A DNA stretch of 64,000 nucleotides from Chitinophagales bacterium (GCA_013298955.1 JAAFJT010000012.1:1-64000), one strand, 5' to 3'; counted from the first letter of the stretch, positions 17,913 to 27,254 are shown. The notes: generated by a model from the sequence alone, not told the origin. Numbers and translations are program-made.

Positions 17913-20900
17913 TTATATTTTCGCATATCGCCTACCCGGTAAGGCTCGAATCAACCCATTTAACTCCAAAGTCAACAGTAAACCTGCCAATTGTGAATGC
18001 GTTACGCCTGTTTCATTCATAATTTGGTCATTAGAAAGGGATTCATTGGATTGCAATAAATTGATAATGTGTTGTTCGGGTGCGGTCAAATGGGAGGTGA
18101 AAAGAGGCGGTTGAATCCCTTTTTTAGGTGATTTTGCGGTCGAAATGCCTTCTATTTTGTCTTTTTCGGCAATTTCTTCCCACCCCATGATGTAACCGAC
18201 ATCCGCCGCCGACTCTAAAATACTGGCTTTATGCGTTTTAATGAGGTGGTTGCAACCTGCCGAAAAAGGGTCTCCAACCCGTCCCGGAACCGCAAAAACT
18301 TCTTTATGATAATCATTCGCATATAAAGCACTTATCATAGAACCGCCTTTTCGCGCACTTTCAATGACAATCAACGCATCACACAAACTGGCAATAATGC
18401 GATTGCGCATCGGGAAATGTTCGCGTTCTGGGTCTTGGTCGGACGGAAATTCGGTCAAGAGACCGCCCATTTCGAGCATCTCTTGGGTAAATTTGGCATG
18501 TTCTCGCGGGTAAATGCGTTGTAAACCATTGCCCATCACACCGACGGTTGGCAAACCAATCGTTACGGCTTGTTGATGTGCCGTAATATCAATACCATGT
18601 GCCAATCCACTGATAATCAATGGATTATACTTTTTTAAACCTGTTACGATGTTTTTACAAATCTCAACACCGCGTTGTGTAGGAGCGCGTGTGCCGACAA
18701 TAGCGACGATTCGTCCTGCATTCAAATCCATATTGCCTTGCCCATACAAGATGAATGGCGCGTCCCGCACTTGTTTCAATCGTTCAGGATAATCCACCTC
18801 ATCAAAAAAACAAACTTTTATATTATTTTTTTGAATAAATGCCAATTCTTTATTTGCCCAATCCATGACTTGAATCAAATCATGTGCTAAAGCGCGTTTT
18901 TTATCCTGTAATTCCAAAATTTTCTCCTCAATCGTATTTTTACAAATCATTCGATACGCAAAAACAGGTCGTTCCTGCCCAATCCGATGCGCGCGGTCAA
19001 TCGCTTGCGACTCCACCGCAGGATTCCACCAAGGATCCACGATATAAACATAATCCGCCGCCGTCAGATTTAAACCCACTCCGCCCGCTTTCAAACTCAT
19101 CAAAAACACCCGACAAGATTCATTTTCTTGAAAACGATTCACCCGTTCCATGCGGTCATGGGTTTTCCCATCTAAATATTCATATGGAATGTGCAATTTG
19201 GTCAATTCTTTTTGAATTAAATTCAACATTTCCAAAAATTGCGAAAAAACTAAGATTTTATGCCTCCCCGAATCTTCACTAATGCGCGGAATCAACTCGG
19301 CTAATTTCACCGAACTCTGCCCATAATCTTTCGGTTCGTTCAAAATCGCGGGCGAATCGCAGATTTGACGCAGTTTCATCAAACCTTCCAAAATGTACAT
19401 CGCCGCATTTTGCATGCCGTCCGAATCAATTCGGTTCATAATCGCATCCCGATATTTGTCGCGGAAGGAGTCATACACGGTTCGTTGCGCAGGATCCATC
19501 TCGCAATAAATCACGGATTCCGATTTTGGAGGCAATTCTTTGGCAACTTCCTCCTTCGTCCGCCGCAAAATGAAGGGATAAACGAGCTTTTTCAATTGTT
19601 CGGTGGTTGCAACATCCTTATCGCGGTCGATTCGGTGCGCAAATTCGCGTTTGAAATACTCCATATTACCCAACATGCCCGGATTTAAAAAATCCATTTG
19701 CGAATACAAATCAAACGTATTGTTTTCAATCGGCGTACCCGTCAAGGCAAAACGATTGTCGGATTTTAATAATTTGACCGCCTTGCTCATCAACGCATCA
19801 GGATTTTTAATCGCTTGCGATTCGTCCAACACAATATAATTAAATTGAATCGCCGACAACCGTTCAATATCCGAACGAACCGCCCCATAAGTGCTGATAA
19901 TCAAGTTTTTACCTTTAAAATCCTCCAATAATTTGGCGCGTTGCTGCCCATAATACACCAAAATAGTCAACGACGGCGCAAATTTCGCACATTCCGCTTG
20001 CCAATTGAAAACCAATGATTTCGGTACAATCACCAAATTTTGACGGTCGGGTTTGGTTTCTGCCTGTTTGACGAGAAAGGCAATCGCTTGTAAGGTTTTG
20101 CCGAGTCCCATGTCGTCCGCCAAGATGCCGCCCCATTTAAATTCTTCCAAAAAATTCAACCAATTGTAACCCGATTGTTGATAGGAACGCAATTGCGCGG
20201 TGATGCCTTGCGGCAACGGTTTATCGGCAATGGATTGGAAATTTTTTAATAATTGCTTTTTTTCATATAATTTGAATAACGCTTCATTATCATCCATTTC
20301 CGCGTATAAATCCTCCACTAAGGAGAATTGAAAATGCGAAAATTTCAATTTTTCGCCTTTGACCGTCCCCAATTTGACCGCCGTGGCGTATTTTTCCAAC
20401 CATTCTTGAGGCAAAATCCCCAAAGTCCCATCACTTAATTTGATATAATGTTGTTTATTCAACAAGGCTTTCCGCACCTCTTTCAAACTCACGATTTCGC
20501 TGCCAAAACTCACGCTCATTTCCAAATCAAACCAATCAATCCCCGAAGCGGCTTTAATCGTCATTTTAGCCCGATTCGGATTATATTTGATTTTGGTCAA
20601 TTGTGCAAAACCAAAAATTTCGATATTTTGCGCTTTGATTTGTTCAAAAGCGGTAAAAAACCATTCATTTTCAAAGAGTTCATTGACATTGAGTCGGAAA
20701 TACGATGGATTTGCCTCACTTTGTTCTGCAAATTTTGGATGTAAATTCTCAAAAAAAGCTCGAATTTGATTCTCTTTTTCTTCGGAACGATAGACGATTT
20801 CAAACGCCCCATCATTTTCAAAAACCAATTGTCGCAACGTGCTATCATATTCCAATTCCTTGATTTCGCCGCCCGATTCATAGGTGAAAATCGGGGTGAA

Positions 20901-22679
20901 AATCAATTCATCCATATCATTTTCCTTATCTGTTGCTTCCGTCAAGTACAAATTGCAAGACAAAATCGCCGTTCCTTCATTCAAATCCACAGGCATATCA
21001 AACTGAATGTTGTGCATATCCATCAAAGGCAACATAATTTGGGTCAAAAAAGTCGCCAAATCCCGTTTCCGAATCCGCAATCGAGTCGTATTTGCAAACA
21101 TCGTGTGCAAGGTACGCACCGAACTTTCAGACATAAATAGCAATAATTGCAATTGTGGCTCGTAATACAGCCAACTTTGCCGAATCCGCGAAGGCACATA
21201 ATCCAATAACAATTCGCCTGTTCGGATTCTGGGTTCTAAAATGCAGTAACCATCTTGTTCAAATAATCGAAATTCTAAATGCGAAGGTGCGCCAACAACC
21301 GTTACCAATTGTAAATCATTGAGTTTCAACGCGCCCGTGGATGGCATATTTGCCAAATACACTTTTTTATGAATTAACAATTGGAAAATATCTTGCAAAC
21401 AGCGTCCTGCTTTGGCTTCAAAAAGATTGCCGCCTTCTGCGGTCAAATCGTTGAAAGCAGGGTGATGAACTATCGCACTTGGCGGATTGCTGTGTCCAAT
21501 GTAATACTTTCGGACAAAACTCGAACCCATTTCCGCTTCTTGAAAGTATTGCAAGCGTTTAAACAATTTACTATCCACCTCATCCAACATTGCCGCATCC
21601 GTCACGCTGAAAGTGGTGTAACGCAAATCGCTCAAAAACTCATTCAACCGACCTGCCAATTTGTCTTTGCGCCACAACGCTCGCACAGGTCGAATTGCCG
21701 TTTCAAACAAAGGTCGTTTCAACGGTTTGGGTGCAAACGGAGTGAGATTAGTAGCCCCCGTTTCCATTGAACTGATTGGAAACCAACGAATTACATAAAC
21801 TAAAATCGGCACTTCTCGTTCCTCCGCCAGAGGCTCTATCGTGCGAACTTCTCGCGTACGCGGCATGGCAGCGAGTTGCTTCACTTGGGCGCGCAAATCG
21901 GGTAAGTTCGATGATTTCAATATTTTATGGATGGAAGGATCATGGACTATCAACTGCAAATCGCCTGCTTCCAATTTGAATTTAAACAAATTTTGAACCC
22001 GCACATCATTGACATCATACCCATAATCTTCCAAAAGCGCGTTTTTTTCCTCCGTTAAATCCCGTATTTGTTCAAAGGGACGTTCCCCATATTGCTGTGC
22101 GAAATACAAAAAACCTTGAATTTTATGAGAACACAACCGCGAAAGCGTTTCCAAACAAGCACAAGAAGTCAAAATAGACGCTCCTTTTCGTTGAAACGTC
22201 ACTTTATAATGCGTCGCTTTATAGCTAACCGATTGATTTTCAAGGTTTATCTCCGCTTCGGGAGCTGGTTTTTGATTTGCAAAAGTAGAACCTTCTGAAT
22301 AAACCTGCAAGGTACTCAGTCGTTGCAAAAAAGCGGTCGTAATCGGTTCGTTTGGAATCGAGACCGATGACGCATCAAATTTGGGGACATGAAACGAGTC
22401 ATACAACTTAAGCCCCGCCGCCACAATGTGTTCACACATGCCCGCACTGTTCCGATACCCACAGTTGCATTGTGCATAAATCGTCGGTTTGTCATAATCG
22501 TGTATTGTGACGCGCTGCGTAACAGGTTGATACCCATTCGGGAGCGTGTACGTTACTTTTCCCGTTTTGCTGTCCATGCGCTGCTGCTGAATGGCAAAAC
22601 TTTTAGCACTATACAGGTTTTTACCCGCTTGATAATCGGGCGACCTTTCTATAAATCGCATTAAATAATCTTCTGTCAT
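17913..22679 (-). CDS. SWIM/SNF2 helicase fused in frame to DprA core
   Basis: 1588-residue cytoplasmic protein made of two normally separate genes. Residues ~65-190 hold two SWIM-type zinc motifs (C71xC73...C82xH84 and C173xC175...C183xH185). An SNF2 motor follows: Walker A in GGILADDMGLGKT (~850), DESQ box (~944), LTGTPIENN, ILVFSQF (~1137), and the motif VI region QAIDRAHRIGQ (~1225). After EEKILELQDKKRALAHDLIQ the chain runs directly into a DprA core: FFDEVDYPERL, VAIVGTRAPTQRG (~1325), SGLAHGID, RNRIIASLCDALIVIES, ARKGGS, and a C-terminal winged helix (~1520-1588) ending ALPGRRYAKI. The DprA helical N-domain (about 80 residues) and the usual SNF2 tail are missing at the junction. DprA loads RecA on incoming single strands; SNF2/SWIM proteins remodel protein-DNA complexes. 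A real fusion or a deletion (biological or assembly) could explain it. Confidence 0.88.
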   Translation of the reverse strand: MTEDYLMRFIERSPDYQAGKNLYSAKSFAIQQQRMDSKTGKVTYTLPNGYQPVTQRVTIHDYDKPTIYAQCNCGYRNSAGMCEHIVAAGLKLYDSFHVPKFDASSVSIPNEPITTAFLQRLSTLQVYSEGSTFANQKPAPEAEINLENQSVSYKATHYKVTFQRKGASILTSCACLETLSRLCSHKIQGFLYFAQQYGERPFEQIRDLTEEKNALLEDYGYDVNDVRVQNLFKFKLEAGDLQLIVHDPSIHKILKSSNLPDLRAQVKQLAAMPRTREVRTIEPLAEEREVPILVYVIRWFPISSMETGATNLTPFAPKPLKRPLFETAIRPVRALWRKDKLAGRLNEFLSDLRYTTFSVTDAAMLDEVDSKLFKRLQYFQEAEMGSSFVRKYYIGHSNPPSAIVHHPAFNDLTAEGGNLFEAKAGRCLQDIFQLLIHKKVYLANMPSTGALKLNDLQLVTVVGAPSHLEFRLFEQDGYCILEPRIRTGELLLDYVPSRIRQSWLYYEPQLQLLLFMSESSVRTLHTMFANTTRLRIRKRDLATFLTQIMLPLMDMHNIQFDMPVDLNEGTAILSCNLYLTEATDKENDMDELIFTPIFTYESGGEIKELEYDSTLRQLVFENDGAFEIVYRSEEKENQIRAFFENLHPKFAEQSEANPSYFRLNVNELFENEWFFTAFEQIKAQNIEIFGFAQLTKIKYNPNRAKMTIKAASGIDWFDLEMSVSFGSEIVSLKEVRKALLNKQHYIKLSDGTLGILPQEWLEKYATAVKLGTVKGEKLKFSHFQFSLVEDLYAEMDDNEALFKLYEKKQLLKNFQSIADKPLPQGITAQLRSYQQSGYNWLNFLEEFKWGGILADDMGLGKTLQAIAFLVKQAETKPDRQNLVIVPKSLVFNWQAECAKFAPSLTILVYYGQQRAKLLEDFKGKNLIISTYGAVRSDIERLSAIQFNYIVLDESQAIKNPDALMSKAVKLLKSDNRFALTGTPIENNTFDLYSQMDFLNPGMLGNMEYFKREFAHRIDRDKDVATTEQLKKLVYPFILRRTKEEVAKELPPKSESVIYCEMDPAQRTVYDSFRDKYRDAIMNRIDSDGMQNAAMYILEGLMKLRQICDSPAILNEPKDYGQSSVKLAELIPRISEDSGRHKILVFSQFLEMLNLIQKELTKLHIPYEYLDGKTHDRMERVNRFQENESCRVFLMSLKAGGVGLNLTAADYVYIVDPWWNPAVESQAIDRAHRIGQERPVFAYRMICKNTIEEKILELQDKKRALAHDLIQVMDWANKELAFIQKNNIKVCFFDEVDYPERLKQVRDAPFILYGQGNMDLNAGRIVAIVGTRAPTQRGVEICKNIVTGLKKYNPLIISGLAHGIDITAHQQAVTIGLPTVGVMGNGLQRIYPREHAKFTQEMLEMGGLLTEFPSDQDPEREHFPMRNRIIASLCDALIVIESARKGGSMISALYANDYHKEVFAVPGRVGDPFSAGCNHLIKTHKASILESAADVGYIMGWEEIAEKDKIEGISTAKSPKKGIQPPLFTSHLTAPEQHIINLLQSNESLSNDQIMNETGVTHSQLAGLLLTLELNGLIRALPGRRYAKI

Positions 22680-22751
22680 ACGATATTAGAATAAGATTCG
22701 ATGTTTACCAACGTATTATAGGTGATAGCTATTTTGAATATTGCAAAGCCG

Positions 22752-22759
22752 CAAATGTA
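22752..22759 (-). promoter_or_regulatory. Candidate -7 box for the SNF2-DprA gene
   Basis: On the minus strand this reads TACATTTG, which fits the Bacteroidota -7 consensus TAnnTTTG, about 73 bp upstream of the start. No good -33 element was found at the right distance, so support is partial. Confidence 0.35.
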
Positions 22760-22835
22760 GGGAATAATGTGGGTAATTCATAACATATTCTTATTTTAAA
22801 TATGTTGTTGCAATTATTTTTAATAAAATCGGATA

Positions 22836-22965
22836 TAAGTAGTTAAATTTAAAGAACCGATAACAACGTTTGGAGGGTTTCAAACCCTCCAAACGTTATA
22901 CTACCTTGAAAATCAACATTTTAGTTGATATAACTTTTTGTCGATTCTTTCATTCCAACTACTTA
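22836..22965. repeat. MITE-like modular element, GTTTGGAGGG core (copy A)
   Basis: The most complete copy. Terminal arms of about 25 bp lie at 22836-22860 (TAAGTAGTTAAATTTAAAG then AACCGA) and 22941-22965 (TCGATTCTTTCATTCC then AACTACTTA). Between them is a perfect hairpin at 22865-22897 (AACGTTTGGAGGG, mirrored), then a spacer CTACCTTGAAAATCAAC. Related copies: 24669-24747, 27463-27552, 57965-58093, and 53411-53541 with a different core. No open reading frame of useful size, so any mobility would be in trans. Confidence 0.75.
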
Positions 22966-22969
22966 ATAG

Positions 22970-23069
22970 AAACGCAGATGACGCGGATGGGGCGGATGAG
23001 CGCGGATTTTGAAGCTATACTTTGCGTCGGGTGGTTTTGCGATACAATGGGAACGCGGATAACGCGGAT
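22970..23069. repeat. GCGGAT-family half elements (direct orientation)
   Basis: Two stretches of tandem 9-mers ending in GCGGAT or GCAGAT (22970-23009; 23041-23069, preceded by GATACAATGGGAACGCGGAT). Unlike the copies at 49530 and 60174, both arms face the same way, so no full hairpin forms. It ends next to the stop of dtd. Confidence 0.65.
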
Positions 23070-23077
23070 GTATTCTT

Positions 23078-23530
23078 TTAAATGCGATTTTTAGAATCCA
23101 TTAAAATCGTAACAGGTCCATCATTGAGCAATCGAACTTTCATATCTGCCCCAAATTGCCCTGTTTGAACAGGCAGATTTGCCTTTTTTTGCAAGGTTTG
23201 GACAAAATTTTCATACATCGGAATCGCAAAATCGGGTTTTGCCGCCTGAATGTAGGAAGGACGATTGCCCTTTTTCGTACTCGCATGCAACGTAAATTGA
23301 CTTACGACCAACAATTCGCCTTGAATATCAATCAAAGAACGATTCATCACGCCTTGTTCATCGCCAAAAATGCGACAATTGACAATTTTTTGGCAAAGCC
23401 AATCCATATCTTCCTCCGTATCGGCGGACTCAATACCCACCAATATTAATAATCCATGAGCGATATTAGCCACTACGATTTGGTTTATAGTGACAGAAGC
23501 CTCTGATACCCTTTGTATTACAATACGCAT
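23078..23530 (-). CDS. dtd: D-aminoacyl-tRNA deacylase
   Basis: 150-residue homodimeric proofreading enzyme that hydrolyses D-aminoacyl-tRNA. Both signature motifs are present: SQFTLHASTKKGNRPSY (~residues 77-93) and NDGPVTI (~136-142). The N-terminus MRIVIQRVSEASV is canonical. It is 18 bp downstream of manC on the same strand, so the two are probably co-transcribed. Confidence 0.96.
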   Translation of the reverse strand: MRIVIQRVSEASVTINQIVVANIAHGLLILVGIESADTEEDMDWLCQKIVNCRIFGDEQGVMNRSLIDIQGELLVVSQFTLHASTKKGNRPSYIQAAKPDFAIPMYENFVQTLQKKANLPVQTGQFGADMKVRLLNDGPVTILMDSKNRI

Positions 23531-23548
23531 AAAATAATAATGTATTTT

Positions 23549-24643
23549 TTATAAATAATGCGTTCCTTTTTCGCGCTTGATGTATTCGGTTACTTTTTTG
23601 ATGTCTTGCTCTTTGGATTTTGGGTAAATCAACAGCACATCACCTTCATCGACAATGATAAAATCGTCCAATCCGCGCAAAATTGCCAATTTGCCCGCAG
23701 GCATCCGTATCAAACTATTGGTGACTTCCTCCGTAACGACCTCGCCGACGATTACATTTTGGGCAATATCTTGCTCCGTTTCGGCATGCAAAGATGCCCA
23801 AGTCCCCAAATCAGACCAGCCAAAAGCGGATGGAACGGTATAAACATTCTTGGCAGGCTCCATAATCGCATAATCAATAGAAGTGGAACGAGTCATTGGA
23901 TAATGGCTATTCAACCAATCTTTTTCCGCAGGCGTATTGAAAGCCGCTTTGCCTTGTGCAAAAACGGCGGCAATATCGGGTGCGTATTGTTCAAAAGCCC
24001 GTATCAAACTTTGGGTGGACCAAATGAAAATGCCCGCATTCCACAAATAATTGCCTGATGCCACAAATTGTTCCGCCGTTTGCAGGTTCGGTTTTTCCGT
24101 AAATTGTTTGACTTTGAAAATCGGTTCGTGCATGCTTTCATCGCCTTCATGCCGAATGTAGCCATAACCCGTGTCAGGACGCGTCGGACGAATGCCGAGT
24201 GTCACCAAAGCGTCATTGTTCGTAGCAAAACGCAGCGCACGATGGATAAAACGCATAAATTCCGCTTCATACAACACAATATGGTCACTCGGAGCCATGA
24301 TGAAAACGGCATTTGGGTTGATACCATGCAATTTATACGCCGTGTAAGCGACACTCGGCGCAGTATTATTGCGACTCGGCTCTCCCAAAATCTGATTATC
24401 CGTGATTTCGGGCAAATGGGTTTTGACCAAATCTCTATATTTTTCATGGGTCACAATGAAAATATGAGAAGCAGGCACTATCGGCAAAAAGCGTTCAAAC
24501 GTCAATTGCAACAGCGATTTGCCTACGCCCAGAATGTCTAAAAACTGTTTTGGACGTTCTTCCCGACTGCCTGGCCAAAAACGGCTGCCAACACCGCCCG
24601 CCATAATTGCCACATAGTAATTGGGACAAAGAGGTTCTTTCAT
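23549..24643 (-). CDS. manC: Mannose-1-phosphate guanylyltransferase
   Basis: 364-residue nucleotidyltransferase that makes GDP-mannose for surface glycans. It has the pyrophosphorylase motif MAGGVGSRFWPGSREERPKQF split as GGVGSRFWP...RPKQF, then EPSRNNTAPSVAYTAYK, IMAPSDHIV and FTEKP. It is the short form, without the C-terminal phosphomannose isomerase domain. Gene order yidD, manC, dtd on one strand; a modular repeat element lies just upstream at 24669-24747. Confidence 0.93.
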   Translation of the reverse strand: MKEPLCPNYYVAIMAGGVGSRFWPGSREERPKQFLDILGVGKSLLQLTFERFLPIVPASHIFIVTHEKYRDLVKTHLPEITDNQILGEPSRNNTAPSVAYTAYKLHGINPNAVFIMAPSDHIVLYEAEFMRFIHRALRFATNNDALVTLGIRPTRPDTGYGYIRHEGDESMHEPIFKVKQFTEKPNLQTAEQFVASGNYLWNAGIFIWSTQSLIRAFEQYAPDIAAVFAQGKAAFNTPAEKDWLNSHYPMTRSTSIDYAIMEPAKNVYTVPSAFGWSDLGTWASLHAETEQDIAQNVIVGEVVTEEVTNSLIRMPAGKLAILRGLDDFIIVDEGDVLLIYPKSKEQDIKKVTEYIKREKGTHYL

Positions 24644-24668
24644 AAAAAAATATTAATTTTGATATGTA

Positions 24669-24747
24669 CAAGTAATTGAATTTTAATATAGAACAACGTT
24701 TGGAGGGTTTCAAACCCTCCAAACGTTATACTTGCTCTTCAACTACG
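24669..24747. repeat. Modular element, GTTTGGAGGG core (copy B)
   Basis: A perfect hairpin core at 24695-24727, identical to copy A. The left arm (24669-24693, CAAGTAATTGAATTTT...) and right arm (around 24731-24747, CTTCAACTACG) are decayed versions of the terminal arms. The right arm reaches the stop codon of yidD (24743), so the end of the yidD coding sequence abuts the element. Confidence 0.65.
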
Positions 24748-24985
24748 ATACACCCTTTTTTTGGGGAACAGGGTCTAAATGAGGGTGTTTACTATACGGA
24801 TGACACCGCCAAATTCGCTTCAAACCCAACCACAAGCCTCTTAAAATACCCCATTCTTCAATAGCTTGTATCATATAATGCGAGCAAGTGGGCGAATAGC
24901 GGCATTTACTCGCACCTAAAAGCGGCGAAAGGAGGTATTGATAAAGTCGAATCGGTATAATGAACAAATATTTTAAAAAAGACAT
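24743..24985 (-). CDS. yidD: Membrane protein insertion efficiency factor YidD
   Basis: 80-residue membrane-associated protein with the YidD signature: LYQYLLSPLLGASKCRYSP, then TCSHYMIQAIEEWG and RIWRCHPY. The amphipathic N-terminus and the three conserved cysteines are present. It assists YidC-dependent membrane insertion. The usual neighbours rnpA and yidC are absent, which is common in Bacteroidota. Confidence 0.94.
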   Translation of the reverse strand: MSFLKYLFIIPIRLYQYLLSPLLGASKCRYSPTCSHYMIQAIEEWGILRGLWLGLKRIWRCHPYSKHPHLDPVPQKKGVS

Positions 24986-25182
24986 ATCGATTTTGCGGAT
25001 TGATTCTCAATATATGACAAAATTAGAATCCTTTCAGAAAATTAGGAATATTTCATTCCCCAGTTCGCAAAAAATAAAAAGGTTCTCTTATTGAAAGAGA
25101 TGAAGCAACTTTAAATTTGGATTCAGCTATTTTGTGTAGAAAACGACTCATCTTTGAAAAGCGTATTCCAAACTTGGTTCAG

Positions 25183-25238
25183 TTATCAATAGAAAATCCA
25201 TAAACAATTTAAGGTGTTTATGGATTTTCTATTGATAA
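25183..25238 (-). terminator. Perfect 24-bp stem-loop downstream of ftsY
   Basis: Arms 25183-25206 and 25215-25238 are perfectly complementary, with an 8-base loop. It lies 16 bp past the ftsY stop on the minus strand. There is no strong U-tract, so it could act as a 3' stabiliser as well as a terminator. Confidence 0.65.
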
Positions 25239-25253
25239 TCAATGATTTAAACT

Positions 25254-26213
25254 TTATCTCTTTTTAAACAACGATTCCACAAACGCTGTTTTGTTAAAAA
25301 TCTGCAATTTATCAATCGCTTCACCGACACCGATATATTTTATCGGAATTTTAAATTGGTCACTAATCCCAATTGCCACACCGCCTTTTGCCGTTCCATC
25401 CAATTTCGTGAGTGCCAAACAACTCACATCCGTCACTTCTGTAAATTGTTTGCATTGTTCAATAGCATTTTGACCTGTCGAAGCGTCCAAAACCAACAAA
25501 ACATCATGCGGCGCGGTAAATAAACTCTTATTTGCCGACCGTCGAATTTTTCCTAATTCATTCATCAACCCCACTTTATTGTGCAAACGCCCTGCTGTAT
25601 CAATAATAACCACATCACATTTATTTTTTACACCATATTGTACCGCTTCAAACGCAACTGCCGCAGGATCCGCCTTCATGCCCTTGCTGAAAAACGCACA
25701 ACCGACCCGTTCTGCCCAAATTTGCAACTGATCCACCGCCGCCGCCCGAAACGTATCGCCCGCGCCAATGACCACACTATATCCTTTTTTCTTAAATTGA
25801 TACGCCAATTTCCCAATTGTCGTCGTTTTACCAACGCCATTCACCCCAACCACTAACATCACATATGGTTTTCCGACATCTGGAATATCAAAATCAAATG
25901 ATTCTTCGACATTATTTTCTGCCAACATTTGTACGATTTCATCACGGAGTATAAAATCTAACTCATTGGTATTCAAATACTTATCTCGCGCAACGCGGTC
26001 TTCGATGCGTTTGATAATTTTAACGGTTGTGTCCAAACCAACGTCTGACGCAATTAAACCATTTTCTAATTCGTCTAAAACCGCTTCATCAACTTTGGTT
26101 TTGCCGACAACGGCGCGAGAAATTTTAGAAAAAAAGCCTTCTTTGGTTTTTTCCAAACCTTTATCAAGGTCGGCTTCTTTCTCTCGATTAAAAAAACGTT
26201 TGAAAAAACTCAT
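25254..26213 (-). CDS. ftsY: Signal recognition particle receptor FtsY
   Basis: 319-residue SRP receptor GTPase that docks SRP-ribosome complexes at the membrane. The short charged N-terminus is followed by the N domain (~25-100) and the G domain: VVGVNGVGKTTTIGKLA (G1), DTFRAAAVDQLQIWAER (G2 insert), DTAGRLHNK (G3), LTKLDGTAKGG (G4) and the closing GVGEAIDKLQIF. It is the last gene of the rpmB-rpmG-DUF4295-ftsY cluster typical of Bacteroidota; a hairpin element (26235-26324) lies between DUF4295 and ftsY. Confidence 0.96.
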   Translation of the reverse strand: MSFFKRFFNREKEADLDKGLEKTKEGFFSKISRAVVGKTKVDEAVLDELENGLIASDVGLDTTVKIIKRIEDRVARDKYLNTNELDFILRDEIVQMLAENNVEESFDFDIPDVGKPYVMLVVGVNGVGKTTTIGKLAYQFKKKGYSVVIGAGDTFRAAAVDQLQIWAERVGCAFFSKGMKADPAAVAFEAVQYGVKNKCDVVIIDTAGRLHNKVGLMNELGKIRRSANKSLFTAPHDVLLVLDASTGQNAIEQCKQFTEVTDVSCLALTKLDGTAKGGVAIGISDQFKIPIKYIGVGEAIDKLQIFNKTAFVESLFKKR

Positions 26214-26234
26214 ATTTAGAATCTATAATTGTTT

Positions 26235-26324
26235 TAACACATAGTTCACATAGGAGATATAGAACACATAGGTTTTAAGTTGAAATGCCTATGTGTTCTA
26301 TGCCTCCTATGTGAACTATATGTT
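26235..26324. repeat. ACATAG-family inverted repeat
   Basis: The left arm (26235-26272) is four 9-mers, each containing ACATAG or ATATAG. The right arm (26288-26324) is the mirror image with one or two changes. It lies between the DUF4295 gene and ftsY, just upstream of the ftsY start on the minus strand. Confidence 0.8.
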
Positions 26325-26339
26325 ATATAAAAAAAAAAG

Positions 26340-26376
26340 GCTTTTTCTTTCCCGATAGAAAAAAGAAAAAGCCTCT
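26340..26376 (-). terminator. Hairpin downstream of DUF4295 gene
   Basis: The sequence GGCTTTTTCTTTCCCGATAG followed by AAAAAAGAAAAAGCC forms a GGCTTTTTCTTT / AAAGAAAAAGCC stem with a short loop. It could terminate ribosomal protein transcription before ftsY. Confidence 0.5.
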
Positions 26377-26464
26377 TTTGAGCATTGATATATAAAATAA
26401 GGCAACGACATTATCGTTCCGAAACAAGTTTCGGTTGCGACAACGTCGTTGACAGGGAATTTTT

Positions 26465-26644
26465 TTACTTCTTGTCGGCGAAAAACTCTTTCACCTTGTC
26501 CTTATGCAGGATTTGCTCCTTGAAAGAATAAGCACCCGTCACAGGGTCTTTCACACTCTTGATGACGCGTACATGATCCTTACCAGAACCAGCATTCGCA
26601 GCCCGTTGAGCAACTTTCGCGTTTTTGGAAACTTTCTTAGCCAT
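26465..26644 (-). CDS. DUF4295 family small ribosome-cluster protein
   Basis: 59-residue basic protein, MAKKVSKNAKVAQRAANAG to KEFFADKK. It matches the Bacteroidota-specific DUF4295 family, always encoded between rpmG and ftsY and thought to be ribosome-associated. The position 11 bp downstream of rpmG confirms it. Its function is not established; co-expression with L33 and L28 points to the ribosome. Confidence 0.9.
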   Translation of the reverse strand: MAKKVSKNAKVAQRAANAGSGKDHVRVIKSVKDPVTGAYSFKEQILHKDKVKEFFADKK

Positions 26645-26655
26645 GACTGATAAAA

Positions 26656-26844
26656 TTATTTAATTTCACGGTGAACCGTCATTTTTTTCAAAACGGAGTT
26701 AAATTTTTTCAATTCTAAACGAGCAGGTGTATTTTTTCTGTTCTTTTCCGTCACATAACGCGAAGTACCTGGTTGACCAGACGCTTTATGTTCTGTGCAT
26801 TCCAAAATCACCTGAATACGATTACCTTTGCTTTTCTTTGCCAT
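26656..26844 (-). CDS. rpmG: 50S ribosomal protein L33
   Basis: 62-residue protein of the large subunit, [20 protein letters not shown] and [20 protein letters not shown]. It is a Cys-poor (zinc-free) form: only one cysteine is seen, and the C-terminal CxxC is missing. It is 28 bp downstream of rpmB. Confidence 0.96.
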   Translation of the reverse strand: MAKKSKGNRIQVILECTEHKASGQPGTSRYVTEKNRKNTPARLELKKFNSVLKKMTVHREIK

Positions 26845-26872
26845 GATGTATGGTTATCTTAATTGATTGAAT

Positions 26873-27106
26873 CTAATTGCGGGCTTTTTTAGCCATTTTA
26901 TTCAAGTAGGTGAATAAACCCATCTTGCTAACGGTGCGCAAAGCAGACATGGAAACCCTCAATGTGACCCATTCATCTGTTTCTGGCACGTAAAACTTTT
27001 TATCTTTCAAATTCGGCTCAAAACGACGTTTAGTTTTGCGATTTGAGTGCGATACTTTGTTGCCCACCACAGGACGCTTGCCTGTTAATTCACAAACTTT
27101 AGACAT
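26873..27106 (-). CDS. rpmB: 50S ribosomal protein L28
   Basis: 77-residue protein with the L28 hallmarks CELTGKRPVVGNKVSHSNRK, TKRRFEPNL and a C-terminal LRVSMSALRTVSK. It is the first gene of the rpmB-rpmG-DUF4295 cluster; the tRNA-Arg gene lies upstream on the same strand. Confidence 0.96.
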   Translation of the reverse strand: MSKVCELTGKRPVVGNKVSHSNRKTKRRFEPNLKDKKFYVPETDEWVTLRVSMSALRTVSKMGLFTYLNKMAKKARN

Positions 27107-27254
27107 GATATTTTTAATATTTGTGATATAACTTGCTGCCTGTTGGAAACGAGTGGCAAGTTATTCTATTCGTTACAAATCAAAACTAACTTCCTATTTA
27201 GAATAAAAGTTTCGGCATCAACCATCGGATGACCGAAACTCTTATCTTTGGTAG

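Larger units (their letters stand above)
22680..23077. other. Repeat-filled intergenic region
   Basis: About 400 bp with no credible gene. From left to right it holds the upstream region of the SNF2-DprA gene, a complete modular inverted-repeat element (22836-22965), and two direct GCGGAT-type arms (22970-23009 and 23041-23069). Confidence 0.7.

Noticed and set aside
22864-23094. Short ORFs beginning MEGFKPSKR near the modular elements
   Set aside because: The same peptide start recurs wherever the GTTTGGAGGG core occurs, so it is translated repeat; there is no sign of coding constraint.
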